Shown here in pieces: positions 8,278-16,071 of a stretch of 22,876 nt of DNA. Numbering within the stretch: position 1 is the stretch's first letter; every line of letters begins with the position of its first letter. Under the pieces are notes generated by a model that did no database searches, was not told where the DNA came from, and saw nothing but the letters and a program-made list of their open reading frames with translations. Origin of the DNA: Bacteroidales bacterium (GTDB taxonomy: Bacteria > Bacteroidota > Bacteroidia > Bacteroidales > BM520); contig JAQVPY010000011.1 of the NCBI GenBank assembly GCA_028701815.1, positions 1 through 22,876 of the forward strand, given 5' to 3'. Made by a program: the position numbers and the translations under genes.

Positions 8278-10485
8278 GTGAAAAAAAATGCCCTCCTTCT
8301 TATTCTCGTTTTGACTCTTCCTGCGAAGATTATTGTATCGCAGAATGCCCTTAACATCAAATTTGAATACGACGACTCTACTCCCGTGAAAACTGCCGAC
8401 GGCTTTTTGAAGTACCCGTGGACCGGAAATTTTTTATCGGCACAGTTCTCGGAAATAGATGCTAACCTCGACGGTTATGATGATATCGTTGTCTTCGACA
8501 GATTTGGAGATAGATTGCTGCTGTTCCTTTATGATGATAATAGCGGAGAGTATATATTCTCCCCCCAATATGTGCCTTCTTTTCCCGTAGTTTCACAGTG
8601 GATGCTTACCGCCGATTATGATAATGATGGTCAAAAGGATATCTTTACCTATACCATCGGCGGTATTAAAGTGTTTAAAAACACTTCCTCATCTTCGTTG
8701 TCGTTTCAACAGGTTACATCTCCATTTATTAAGTCATACTATAATAATGTATATACCAATATACTCGCTACTTCTGTAGATTATCCGGGAATAGCCGATA
8801 TTGATGGCGATGGCGATTTGGATATTCTTGTCTTCGGCGTGCTCGGCTCTTATGTTGAATTTCACAGAAATTATTCCATGGAAACCTATGGTACCGCCGA
8901 TTCACTGCTGTTTTATAAGGAGTCGGAATGCTGGGGCTTTTTCTCCGAAAGCGACGAGTCTAATGTGATTAATTTGAACGACTGTCCCTCAAAAGATGTG
9001 AGTAACGACCCCCTGCGCCATACCGGCTCAACATTTCTGCTGTTTGATGCCGACGGCGACGGACTCTGTGATCTGCTGCTTGGCGACGTGGATTACCCCG
9101 CCCCCTGTATCCTTTATAATAATGGTACTCTCGAGGAAGCAAGAATAGATCATTACTCTTTTTTATACCCTGACGATTATGATAATATTTATCTTTTCTC
9201 GTTTCCCGTAATGTCTCTGATTGATGTAGATAAAGATGGCGCGAGAGATCTTATAGTCTCTACATTCGATCCGGCCTGGGATAAGGTCGAAAATGCGAAA
9301 ACCTCATGGCTGTATATGAATTACGGCTCCGACGAAGAACCGAATTTTATGCTTAAGACAAAACAGTTCCTTCAGGACGAAATGATCAATGTAGGTGCCG
9401 GCGCTAATCCCTGTCTGTTCGATTATGACTCTGATGGAGACTACGATCTGTTTATTGGAAATTGGGGCTATTGTGATGAGTGCGGCTACGATTCCAATAT
9501 GATACTGAAATGTAGCTATACCTCGCAGATATCTTATTGGGAAAATATCGGCACACCCATCGAACCGCAATTTGAACTTGTGTCGGCAGACTTTGCCGCT
9601 TTATCTCAATATGGGCTCATGGGACTGTCTCCGGTGTTTTTTGATGTAGACGCTGATGGCGATGCAGACCTCTTCTGTGGCAACTCCACGGGAACAGTCC
9701 TGTTTTTTGAAAACGACAATGATACGTTTTTGTTAAAAAATGTTAATTTCCTTGAGGACGACCTCTCTGATGTTAATTATTCGGCACCGTGTGTCTTCGA
9801 CCTGAATAACGATGGCTTCCCTGATTTCCTCGTTGGTAACGAAAGAGGCGTTCTCTCTTATTATGAGAACGAGGGAAGCGGCTCTTTCCACCTTGTGGAT
9901 GATTTTTTTGCTGAAATAGACGTGCGTGATGCCGAGGTGTCTTGGACAGGTTTTAGCAGCCCTGCTATTTATGAGTCTAACGATACGCTTCTGCTATTAG
10001 TCGGTTCTGAGTCTGGCAGGGTCTTTTCTTTTTATCGACTTAAAAATGATGCCGTCGATGCCTTTCTGCCAATTGATGGCGACTGCGGTCTTGTTGAAAA
10101 CGCCTTCAGAACGAGTCCGGCTCTGGCAGACTTAAATGCTGCCGGCTACCCTGAACTTGTGCTGGGAACTTTTTCCGGTGGCGTAACTTATTATGACGGC
10201 GTTGCAAAACAAAACGACGGCTTGGATATATTTACGCGAATCCAAAATAGAATCTCGATCTTCCCCAATCCAGCATCTATGGATATCGTCAGAGTTGAAA
10301 TAGATGTCAATTTTCTTCATGGAGTTACATCTTTATATGTATTTGATGTTGGTGGAGGACTTGTCAGAAAACAGACAATAGTAGATAAAATTGTAGATAT
10401 TGATATCTCCGATTTAGATAAAGGCGTTTATATAATATCCATCCCCGGATATTCTGTTATGCCCGCTAAACTGATCCGGCTGTGA
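8278..10485 (+). CDS. Secreted FG-GAP/VCBS repeat protein with T9SS C-terminal sorting domain
   Basis: 735 residues starting at GTG. This start is chosen because it gives a clean signal peptide (MKKNALLLILVLTLPAKIIVSQ); the nearby ATG at 8288 is in another frame. Roughly eight Asp-rich loops of the form DxDxDGxxD recur at residues near 59, 113, 175, 257, 316, 382, 456 and 508, for example DIDGDGDLDILV and DVDADGDADLFCGN. They mark Ca-binding blades of an FG-GAP/VCBS beta-propeller. The last 79 residues, from about 657, start with NRISIFPNPAS, contain VYIISI and end in AKLIRL. This is the type A Por secretion tail that directs proteins through the outer membrane by T9SS, often for attachment to the cell surface. 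No enzymatic domain is visible; binding or adhesion is plausible but inferred. The gene stands alone, convergent with the DUF4159 gene, and no terminator separates them. Confidence 0.88.
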   Translation: MKKNALLLILVLTLPAKIIVSQNALNIKFEYDDSTPVKTADGFLKYPWTGNFLSAQFSEIDANLDGYDDIVVFDRFGDRLLLFLYDDNSGEYIFSPQYVPSFPVVSQWMLTADYDNDGQKDIFTYTIGGIKVFKNTSSSSLSFQQVTSPFIKSYYNNVYTNILATSVDYPGIADIDGDGDLDILVFGVLGSYVEFHRNYSMETYGTADSLLFYKESECWGFFSESDESNVINLNDCPSKDVSNDPLRHTGSTFLLFDADGDGLCDLLLGDVDYPAPCILYNNGTLEEARIDHYSFLYPDDYDNIYLFSFPVMSLIDVDKDGARDLIVSTFDPAWDKVENAKTSWLYMNYGSDEEPNFMLKTKQFLQDEMINVGAGANPCLFDYDSDGDYDLFIGNWGYCDECGYDSNMILKCSYTSQISYWENIGTPIEPQFELVSADFAALSQYGLMGLSPVFFDVDADGDADLFCGNSTGTVLFFENDNDTFLLKNVNFLEDDLSDVNYSAPCVFDLNNDGFPDFLVGNERGVLSYYENEGSGSFHLVDDFFAEIDVRDAEVSWTGFSSPAIYESNDTLLLLVGSESGRVFSFYRLKNDAVDAFLPIDGDCGLVENAFRTSPALADLNAAGYPELVLGTFSGGVTYYDGVAKQNDGLDIFTRIQNRISIFPNPASMDIVRVEIDVNFLHGVTSLYVFDVGGGLVRKQTIVDKIVDIDISDLDKGVYIISIPGYSVMPAKLIRL

Positions 10486-10488
10486 TTT

Positions 10489-11148
10489 TTATCTGTCGAA
10501 GACGTATTGAATGATATTGGCTCCCATCTTTAGTGCCAGAATATGCGCTTCCTGTGTATCGTTGTGCACGGCGGGGTGCTCCCAACCATCGCCTAAATCA
10601 CATTCGTAAGAGTAGAAACATATTAAACGTCCCTCCCAAATCAATCCGAATCCCTGGGGCGGCTTGTTATCATGCTCGTGAATTTTGGGAAGTCCGCTCG
10701 GAAATTCATAAGTCTGATGATAAATGGGATGGGAAAAAGGCAATTCTACAAAATCGAGTTCCGGAAATACTTTTTTCATCTGCGCTCTTATGAAAACATT
10801 TATGCCATAATTGTCGTCGATATGGAGAAACCCCCCGGAAATCAAATAGTCGCGCAGGTTTTTAGCGTCTGAATCACTGAAAAGCACGTTTCCGTGACCA
10901 GTGATATGTACAAATGGATAATTAAAAATGTCGGGACTGCCTATATCAACTGTCGCCGGCTCGTGAAAAATGGTGGTACCTATATTATCATTGCAGAATT
11001 GTATGAGATTTGGTAGAGATGTCGGGTTGGCATACCAGTCGCCGCCTCCGGAATATTTTCCTAAAGCGATGCGAACACCGGAGCCCTGAGATATGCCTGC
11101 GATATTCAAGCATGTCAGACATAAAAATATTATTAATGACTTTTTCAT
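10489..11148 (-). CDS. Exported DUF4159 domain-containing protein
   Basis: 219 residues. A signal peptide (MKKSLIIFLCLTCLNIAGIS) is followed by one domain with GDWYANPTSLPNLIQF, FVHITGHGN, YLISGGFLHIDDNYG and ELPFSHPIYHQTYEF, which I recognise as DUF4159. This domain has a glutamine-amidotransferase-like fold, but I see no convincing catalytic Cys-His-Glu triad; the glycine- and histidine-rich segments may bind a ligand instead. Function is unknown. The ATG lies one base after the rsmE stop codon, so it is the second gene of an rsmE operon. Its 3' end is only three bases from the 3' end of the convergent VCBS gene. Confidence 0.85.
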   Translation of the reverse strand: MKKSLIIFLCLTCLNIAGISQGSGVRIALGKYSGGGDWYANPTSLPNLIQFCNDNIGTTIFHEPATVDIGSPDIFNYPFVHITGHGNVLFSDSDAKNLRDYLISGGFLHIDDNYGINVFIRAQMKKVFPELDFVELPFSHPIYHQTYEFPSGLPKIHEHDNKPPQGFGLIWEGRLICFYSYECDLGDGWEHPAVHNDTQEAHILALKMGANIIQYVFDR

Positions 11149-11149
11149 T

Positions 11150-11863
11150 TTAGCTGTTATTGCTTAAGTTCTCAAAAGCAGCCTTACAGCAGCAGCAAGC
11201 ATAAACGGCTGCAGTTTCAACACGCAGAATGCTGTCTCCCAAGCTGACTTCCCTAAAACCGGCTTCTTGAGCATCCCTTACTTCTTGAAGAGAGAAGTCG
11301 CCTTCAGGACCTATTAAGATGATGTTGTTGCCTTTTTTTACCTCTTTCGAATAATAAGGAGTGCTTAAATCGTGACAATGAGCTATGCACAAGTTGCCTT
11401 CATGTTGTCTTGAAATAAATTGTTCGAATGACTGTGGGTCGTTGACAGTAGGCAGATTTATGTTTCCCGACTGCTTCATGGCTGCGACAGCAATGGCTGT
11501 CAGCCTTTCCGTCTTAAGTACTTTGCGCTCGGAATGCTCACATATAATTGGACTGATCTCGTCGATTCCCAATTCCACACATTTTTCTATAGCCCATTCG
11601 ATTCTGTCAATCATCTTGGTAGGAGCCATCGCCAGATGAAACCGATAGTTGCGTGTTATGGGCTGTATTGTCTCTGATAAAATACTTACATGGCAAACTT
11701 TGCCTATAGAAGTAATCTCTGCTTTGTAGAGGCGACCTTTTCCGTCGGTGATGGATATGATGTCGCCTTCTTTTTTGCGCAATACACGGGCGATGTGTCG
11801 CGACTCTTCCTCCGGCAGATCAAGGGCTCCGGAAATAATATCAGGATAATAGAAAATCTCCAT
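11150..11863 (-). CDS. rsmE: 16S rRNA (uracil-1498-N3)-methyltransferase RsmE
   Basis: 237 residues from the chosen ATG, normal for RsmE. It methylates N3 of U1498 in 16S rRNA using S-adenosylmethionine. The N-terminal part (EESRHIARVLRKKEGD) is the PUA-like RNA-binding region. The C-terminal SPOUT knot carries LIGPEGDFS (183-191) and LGDSILRVETA (208-218), the cofactor-binding loops. The frame extends upstream to an ATG at 11887, but that codon lies in the -7 box of the predicted promoter, and MEIFYYPD is the usual family start, so I use 11863. An oddity is four consecutive Cys (223-226) close to the C-terminus. The DUF4159 gene follows after one base. Confidence 0.95.
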   Translation of the reverse strand: MEIFYYPDIISGALDLPEEESRHIARVLRKKEGDIISITDGKGRLYKAEITSIGKVCHVSILSETIQPITRNYRFHLAMAPTKMIDRIEWAIEKCVELGIDEISPIICEHSERKVLKTERLTAIAVAAMKQSGNINLPTVNDPQSFEQFISRQHEGNLCIAHCHDLSTPYYSKEVKKGNNIILIGPEGDFSLQEVRDAQEAGFREVSLGDSILRVETAAVYACCCCKAAFENLSNNS

Positions 11864-11884
11864 TTTGGCTGCTTTTGAACAATG

Positions 11885-11892
11885 CAAAGATA
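11885..11892 (-). promoter_or_regulatory. Predicted -7 box of rsmE
   Basis: TATCTTTG on the minus strand (11892 to 11885) matches TAnnTTTG. The -33 region is not clear (TTTA at 11917 to 11914 is the best candidate). The leader to the ATG at 11863 would be about 15 bases. Confidence 0.45.
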
Positions 11893-11901
11893 CAAATTAT
11901 C

Positions 11902-11932
11902 TTTAAAAATTTATAAACTTTTATTACCTTTG
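11902..11932 (+). promoter_or_regulatory. Predicted promoter of recQ
   Basis: TACCTTTG (11925-11932) matches TAnnTTTG, with TTTA at 11902-11905 as a near-match -33 box 19 bases upstream. The ATG is only nine bases after the -7 box, so the transcript should have a very short leader or none. Confidence 0.5.
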
Positions 11933-11941
11933 TAACTTACT

Positions 11942-13852
11942 ATGAGTACTGCATCAAACATACATGGGATATTGCTCAAATATTGGGGCTATGCGTCTTT
12001 TAGGCCTTTGCAGGAAGATATAATAAATTCCGTGCTCGCCGGTAAAGACACACTTGCTTTATTGCCTACCGGTGGCGGTAAATCAATATGTTTTCAGGTG
12101 CCTGCCATGGTAATGCCGGGGTTGTGTCTTGTGATCACGCCCCTGATTGCCCTCATGAAAGATCAGGTGGAGAATTTGAAAAAGCGTGGTATTAAAGCCG
12201 ATGCACTTTATTCGGGTCAAACTGCCTTTGAACAGGATAGAGTTGTCAATAACGCCATCTTTGGTGACACCAAGTTTCTTTATCTTTCTCCCGAAAGATT
12301 GAAATCCGAGCGTTTTTTGCAAAATATCGAAAGATTTAATGTAAACATGATTGCTGTAGACGAAGCTCACTGTATATCACAATGGGGCTACGATTTTCGC
12401 CCCCCTTACCTTGAGATAGCAAATATACGTTCTTGGTTGCCTAAAATTCCTGTGCTCGCACTAACGGCCACAGCCACTAAAGATGTGGTGTCGGATATAC
12501 AACAGAAACTCCTTTTCAAAGAGGATAATGTCTTTAAAAAATCATTTTATCGCCCCAATTTGTCGTATCTCGTTTATAATGAGGATAATAAACTCGGAAG
12601 ACTCCTTAGGGTGGCTAAAAATGTTCAGGGCACCGGGATAGTATATATGCGAAACAGAAAGGCGACGGAAGAAATCGCGCGTTTTCTTTTACAAAACGGT
12701 GTGTCCGCCGATTATTATCATGCGGGTTTAAATACTCCCGAACGAGATGCAAAACAACTGCTGTGGATGTCGGGGAAAACGAAGGTGATAGTTGCCACCA
12801 ATGCTTTCGGCATGGGCATAGATAAGCCTGATGTCCGTTTCGTGATTCATCTTGATATCCCCGAAAACCTCGAATCATATTTTCAGGAGGCCGGAAGAGG
12901 AGGTCGCGATGGTAAGCCATCTTATGCCGTGTTGCTCTATAATCAGCAGGATATAGCCAATTTGAAGGAACGCTTCGAAAAATCTTATCCTGCCCCCAAG
13001 ATTATAAAAAAAGTCTATGCCGACCTGTGTAATTTCTATAATATAGTCCCCGGTAATGGGAAGGGAGAAAGATATGAGTTTGATGTCTCTTCTTTTCCTG
13101 ATTATTCGCCTGTAATAGTTTATAGCTCCCTTAAAATATTAGAGAGTCAGGGACTCCTTGCTCTCTCTGATGATTTTGACGTTCCTTCCAAGATGATGTT
13201 TAGAGAGGGAAGAGAACAACTATATGACTTTCAGCTGAGAAAGCCTGCTTTCAATGCGCTTATACAAGTCCTCTTGAGAAAATATGAGGGAGTGTTTACT
13301 AATTTTGTAAATATCGATGAGATTAAGATTGCTGCTGCTCTGAATTCTTCAAAAGACTCGGTAACTAAAGCGTTGAAATATCTTAAAGAGTTGGAATTTA
13401 TAGAATATATACCGTCACCTCGGCGTCCGACGGTTACCTTTATCAGTGATGGGGTCGAAGCCGGTAATGTCTTTTGTGACGACTCATATCAGATAAGGAA
13501 ACAATGCGCAAAGAAGAAGATGGACTTCGCGCTGTCGTATGTTATGTCGACGACAAAATGTAGAAGTAGTATGCTGCTCCAATATTTTGATGAAGACAAC
13601 AACTCCCGATGCGGTCATTGCGATTATTGCAGGAGGAGAAATGTTTTGCAACTCGGGCAATATGAATTCGAATCCATTCTAAAGGTCATTAAGCCTGAGT
13701 TGCAAAACAGGTCTCTGTCTATAGAGGAGATATATTCACTTGTGCCAAATATTGATCAGGAAAAACTTATAAGGCAAGTCAGATGGCTTATCGATAGCGG
13801 AAAAATTTCACAGAATGAAGATGGGACAAAATATTTCTGGAATAAAGATTAA
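11942..13852 (+). CDS. recQ: ATP-dependent DNA helicase RecQ
   Basis: 636 residues. RecQ is a 3'-5' DNA helicase acting in recombination and fork repair. Motif 0 is FRPLQ (20-24), Walker A TGGGKS (43-48), DEAH box 140-143 followed by the RecQ-specific CISQWGYDFRP, and motif VI QEAGRGGRDG. The zinc-binding subdomain has four Cys at 540, 557, 560 and 563 (CGHCDYC). After this comes a short winged-helix-like tail (SIEEIYSLVPNIDQEKLIRQVRWLI) and no HRDC domain, which fits the shorter RecQ paralogue common in Bacteroidota. The stop codon overlaps the stop codon of the convergent fmt gene within the palindrome TTAA. Confidence 0.95.
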   Translation: MSTASNIHGILLKYWGYASFRPLQEDIINSVLAGKDTLALLPTGGGKSICFQVPAMVMPGLCLVITPLIALMKDQVENLKKRGIKADALYSGQTAFEQDRVVNNAIFGDTKFLYLSPERLKSERFLQNIERFNVNMIAVDEAHCISQWGYDFRPPYLEIANIRSWLPKIPVLALTATATKDVVSDIQQKLLFKEDNVFKKSFYRPNLSYLVYNEDNKLGRLLRVAKNVQGTGIVYMRNRKATEEIARFLLQNGVSADYYHAGLNTPERDAKQLLWMSGKTKVIVATNAFGMGIDKPDVRFVIHLDIPENLESYFQEAGRGGRDGKPSYAVLLYNQQDIANLKERFEKSYPAPKIIKKVYADLCNFYNIVPGNGKGERYEFDVSSFPDYSPVIVYSSLKILESQGLLALSDDFDVPSKMMFREGREQLYDFQLRKPAFNALIQVLLRKYEGVFTNFVNIDEIKIAAALNSSKDSVTKALKYLKELEFIEYIPSPRRPTVTFISDGVEAGNVFCDDSYQIRKQCAKKKMDFALSYVMSTTKCRSSMLLQYFDEDNNSRCGHCDYCRRRNVLQLGQYEFESILKVIKPELQNRSLSIEEIYSLVPNIDQEKLIRQVRWLIDSGKISQNEDGTKYFWNKD

Positions 13853-14805
13853 TGTGATGCCGACATACGAAAACCGCGGAGAAAGTCGGCAATAAACATG
13901 CGCTTTTTACCTGCGGCCTGTACCTCTTTAAAGTATACGATGCCATCTGAGGCGACCATCCCGAAATAAGTCTTACCGTCGGAGACGATGTCACCGGGAA
14001 ATTTGCCGTCTGTGGAACAGACAGAAAATTCAGAACTGAATATTTTTACCGATAAAGAATTGTTCTCGTCAAGTATAATTTGGGTAAACGCTGATGGTAT
14101 AGGGGAGAGACCCCTTATTTTATTATGTATGTCTTCTGCCGTATCATTCCAGTCTATAAGGCAGTCTTCCTTATGGATTTTAGGCGCATTGTGTATCACT
14201 GTATTGCTGTTACTTAGCAGAGCACTTTGGTCGATTGGGGTATAGTCGCCGGAGATCAGCGCTTCAATAGTCTTAACAGCTAAATCAGCGCCTAATATCA
14301 TCATCTTGTCATGTACTTCAAGAAAGGTGTCTTCTGGAAGAATCGCAAGTTCTGATTGAAAGATTATTTTACCTGTGTCCATCTCCTCGTCTAAAAGAAA
14401 AGTAGTAATTCCTGTTTTTGTCTCACCGTTAATAATAGCATGATTCATGGGCGCGGCACCACGATATTGCGGTAGTAGCGACGAATGAACGTTAAAAGTT
14501 CCCCTCTTGGCAATCGACCATACCGCTTTGGGTAGTTTTCTAAAAGCGACTACGGCGATGATATCGGGAGCTATCGCTTTTAATTTGTCTATGAATTCTT
14601 GAGAATTAAGATTTGCAGGCTGTAATACGGGTATATTGTGCTCCGTGGCGAACTGTTTAACGGCAGATGGCTGTAATTTCAAGCCTCTGCCGGCCGGTTT
14701 GTCGGGAACGGTTACAACTGCGGGCACAAAAAAACCGGAATCTATTATTCTGGACAAAGATTCTACCGCAAATTGCGGCGTTCCCATAAAGACAATCTTT
14801 ATCAT
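13849..14805 (-). CDS. fmt: Methionyl-tRNA formyltransferase
   Basis: 318 residues, the standard length. It transfers a formyl group from 10-formyl-tetrahydrofolate to Met-tRNA of the initiator. The Rossmann start KIVFMGTPQFAVESL (3-17), the catalytic residues Asn105 and His107 in FNVHSSLLPQYRGAAP, the SLLP folate motif (109-112) and Asp143 in EEMDTGKI are all present. A C-terminal OB-like domain follows (IHNKIRGLSPIPSAF). The gene lies 38 bases after the TPR gene with no terminator or promoter between them, so it is probably cotranscribed with it. Its stop codon overlaps that of recQ on the other strand by four bases. Confidence 0.97.
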   Translation of the reverse strand: MIKIVFMGTPQFAVESLSRIIDSGFFVPAVVTVPDKPAGRGLKLQPSAVKQFATEHNIPVLQPANLNSQEFIDKLKAIAPDIIAVVAFRKLPKAVWSIAKRGTFNVHSSLLPQYRGAAPMNHAIINGETKTGITTFLLDEEMDTGKIIFQSELAILPEDTFLEVHDKMMILGADLAVKTIEALISGDYTPIDQSALLSNSNTVIHNAPKIHKEDCLIDWNDTAEDIHNKIRGLSPIPSAFTQIILDENNSLSVKIFSSEFSVCSTDGKFPGDIVSDGKTYFGMVASDGIVYFKEVQAAGKKRMFIADFLRGFRMSASH

Positions 14806-14843
14806 AATAGATTCCGGATATGACGGGCCGTCGAAGATTATTC

Positions 14844-15527
14844 CTATTCTTCTATGGCTTCAAGTTTTCCTATACTCCTGTTGACTTCATTTTTAATGTT
14901 AGCCTTAGGATAATCTTTGATAATCTGTTTGTAAGTAGCAAGCGCCTTTGCGTTATTACCATCCATTTCATACGCATAAGCGAGTTTCTTAAGAAACTCA
15001 GGCGTTAAAAGGGTGTTGGATTCGTAATCGGCTGCTTTTTTGTAATAGCTTATTGCTTCCTTAACGTTGTCAAGCTCGAGATACGCATCGCCGATAGCAG
15101 CGCGTGAAAGAGCATAAATATAATGACCTTTTACGTTAAACTTGCTTAAATATTCAATAGCATTTTCATACTCACCTAAGCGAAGATACGAAATTCCTAT
15201 ATAATAATAAGCCATCTTTGCGGTCTTGGTGCCTTTGTAGCTGTCGAGAATTCCTAAAAAGCCTAAATAGTTGCCGTCACCATTTAATGCGATATCAAAA
15301 TTGTCTTCGCCGAAAGCCCTCTGTGCCATGAATACTTCTTCCTGTGCCTTTGACTCTCTTGGAATAAGATAATATCTTTGTACAATAAAGAAAGCGAGTA
15401 ATAATACGACAATAACCGATAAAATAATGGTTAAAATCTTCGAATTCTTTTCAAAAAAAACATTTGACTTGCTCGTCGTCGGCTCATTGGTGCCGAATTT
15501 TTCCTCTTTTTGTTTAGTTTTTGCCAT
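14844..15527 (-). CDS. Membrane-anchored TPR protein (YfgM-like)
   Basis: 227 residues. A charged N-terminal tail of about 30 residues (MAKTKQKEEK...) precedes one membrane helix at 31-50 (ILTIILSVIVVLLLAFFIVQ). The rest, outside the membrane, contains TPR units such as AYYYIGISYLRLGEYENAIEYL, GDAYLELDNVKEAISYYKKA and LAYAYEMDGNNAKALATYKQ. This layout resembles YfgM, the SecYEG-associated periplasmic chaperone partner of PpiD, and many Bacteroidota proteins annotated only as tetratricopeptide repeat proteins. A role in envelope protein folding is therefore a guess. It is the first gene of a unit with fmt, behind its own -7 box. Confidence 0.8.
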   Translation of the reverse strand: MAKTKQKEEKFGTNEPTTSKSNVFFEKNSKILTIILSVIVVLLLAFFIVQRYYLIPRESKAQEEVFMAQRAFGEDNFDIALNGDGNYLGFLGILDSYKGTKTAKMAYYYIGISYLRLGEYENAIEYLSKFNVKGHYIYALSRAAIGDAYLELDNVKEAISYYKKAADYESNTLLTPEFLKKLAYAYEMDGNNAKALATYKQIIKDYPKANIKNEVNRSIGKLEAIEE

Positions 15528-15544
15528 CTCTAAAAAAATTTTGG

Positions 15545-15552
15545 CAAAGTTA
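15545..15552 (-). promoter_or_regulatory. Predicted -7 box of the TPR-fmt unit
   Basis: TAACTTTG on the minus strand (15552 to 15545) matches TAnnTTTG; no good -33 box is visible at the expected distance. The start codon is 17 bases downstream. Confidence 0.42.
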
Positions 15553-15626
15553 ATATTTTTTCTAATTATTCGAGATTTTTTGGACCAAAATTATTAAATA
15601 TGTGTTTTTTTAAAAAAAAAGAAAAA

Positions 15627-15663
15627 AAAGTGAAAAAATGTTAAGCAAAAATTTGTTCACTTT
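15627..15663. repeat. 8-bp inverted repeat flanking the HU promoter -33 box
   Basis: AAAGTGAA (15627-15634) and TTCACTTT (15656-15663) form a perfect inverted repeat with a 21-base spacer. The right arm starts directly after the -33 TTTG (15652-15655). It could be an operator, but the region is very AT-rich and chance is possible. The rest of the 184-base interval between the TPR and HU genes holds poly-A/T tracts and the two promoters. Confidence 0.35.
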
Positions 15664-15683
15664 ATAAAATCTTTATATCTTTA
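15652..15683 (+). promoter_or_regulatory. Predicted promoter of the HU gene
   Basis: TTTG (15652-15655) and TATCTTTA (15676-15683, one mismatch from TAnnTTTG) are 20 bases apart. The leader would be about 20 bases. Confidence 0.5.
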
Positions 15684-15711
15684 CACGCTGAATTTTTAAA
15701 ATATAATATTT

Positions 15712-15972
15712 ATGAACAAATCTCAACTCATCGATTCCGTTGCTAAAGAAGCAGGAATCACCAAAGTAGATGCAGGAAAAGCCGTAACAGCATTTTTAAA
15801 TGCAGTTAAAGGCGCCATTAAAAAAGAAGAAAGAATAACCTTAGTAGGTTTTGGCTCATGGAGCGTTGTTAAGAAAGAAGCTCGTATGGGAAGAAATCCA
15901 AGGACGCAAAAAGCTATTAAGATTCCAGCAAAGAAAGTTGTTAAATTCAAAGCAGGTGCTGATTTGAAATAA
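15712..15972 (+). CDS. hup: HU-family nucleoid DNA-binding protein
   Basis: 86 residues, a full-length HU/IHF (DNABII) subunit slightly shorter than the usual 90. The helical dimerisation part MNKSQLIDSVAKEAGITK is followed by the conserved VGFGSWSVVKKEARMGRNP, with Arg61-Asn62-Pro63 at the tip of the DNA-binding arm; this proline intercalates in the minor groove. It bends DNA nonspecifically and compacts the nucleoid as a dimer. The gene has its own promoter and is followed by an intrinsic terminator, then the bTHX gene. Bacteroidota often carry several HU paralogues; which one this is cannot be decided here. Confidence 0.95.
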   Translation: MNKSQLIDSVAKEAGITKVDAGKAVTAFLNAVKGAIKKEERITLVGFGSWSVVKKEARMGRNPRTQKAIKIPAKKVVKFKAGADLK

Positions 15973-15996
15973 TTTTTTCTTGCAGCAAAGAAAAAA

Positions 15997-16029
15997 ATGA
16001 GTTCAAGTTTCCTTGAGCTCATTTTTTTT
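15997..16029 (+). terminator. Intrinsic terminator after the HU gene
   Basis: An 11-bp stem (ATGAGTTCAAG 15997-16007 with CTTGAGCTCAT 16012-16022, one G-T pair) closes a 4-base loop and runs into eight T (16022-16029). A-rich sequence lies upstream. The -7 box of the next gene begins two bases after the T-run. Confidence 0.88.
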
Positions 16030-16030
16030 A

Positions 16031-16038
16031 TATCTTTG
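16031..16038 (+). promoter_or_regulatory. Predicted -7 box of the bTHX gene
   Basis: TATCTTTG (16031-16038) matches TAnnTTTG and directly follows the HU terminator T-run. The -33 position falls inside the terminator hairpin (TTTC at 16008-16011, 19 bases spacing). The leader to the ATG would be about 30 bases. Confidence 0.45.
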
Positions 16039-16071
16039 CAGCGAATTTAAAAACAATTAATTTTTTTTGTT

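Noticed and set aside
11864..11887. Longer RsmE start at the ATG at 11887
   Set aside because: It overlaps the predicted -7 box and adds MHCSKAAK before the normal RsmE start MEIFYYPD.
15601..15640. A-rich tract before the HU gene as a possible origin or CRISPR leader
   Set aside because: There are no repeats, DnaA boxes or spacers around it. It is ordinary AT-rich promoter DNA.
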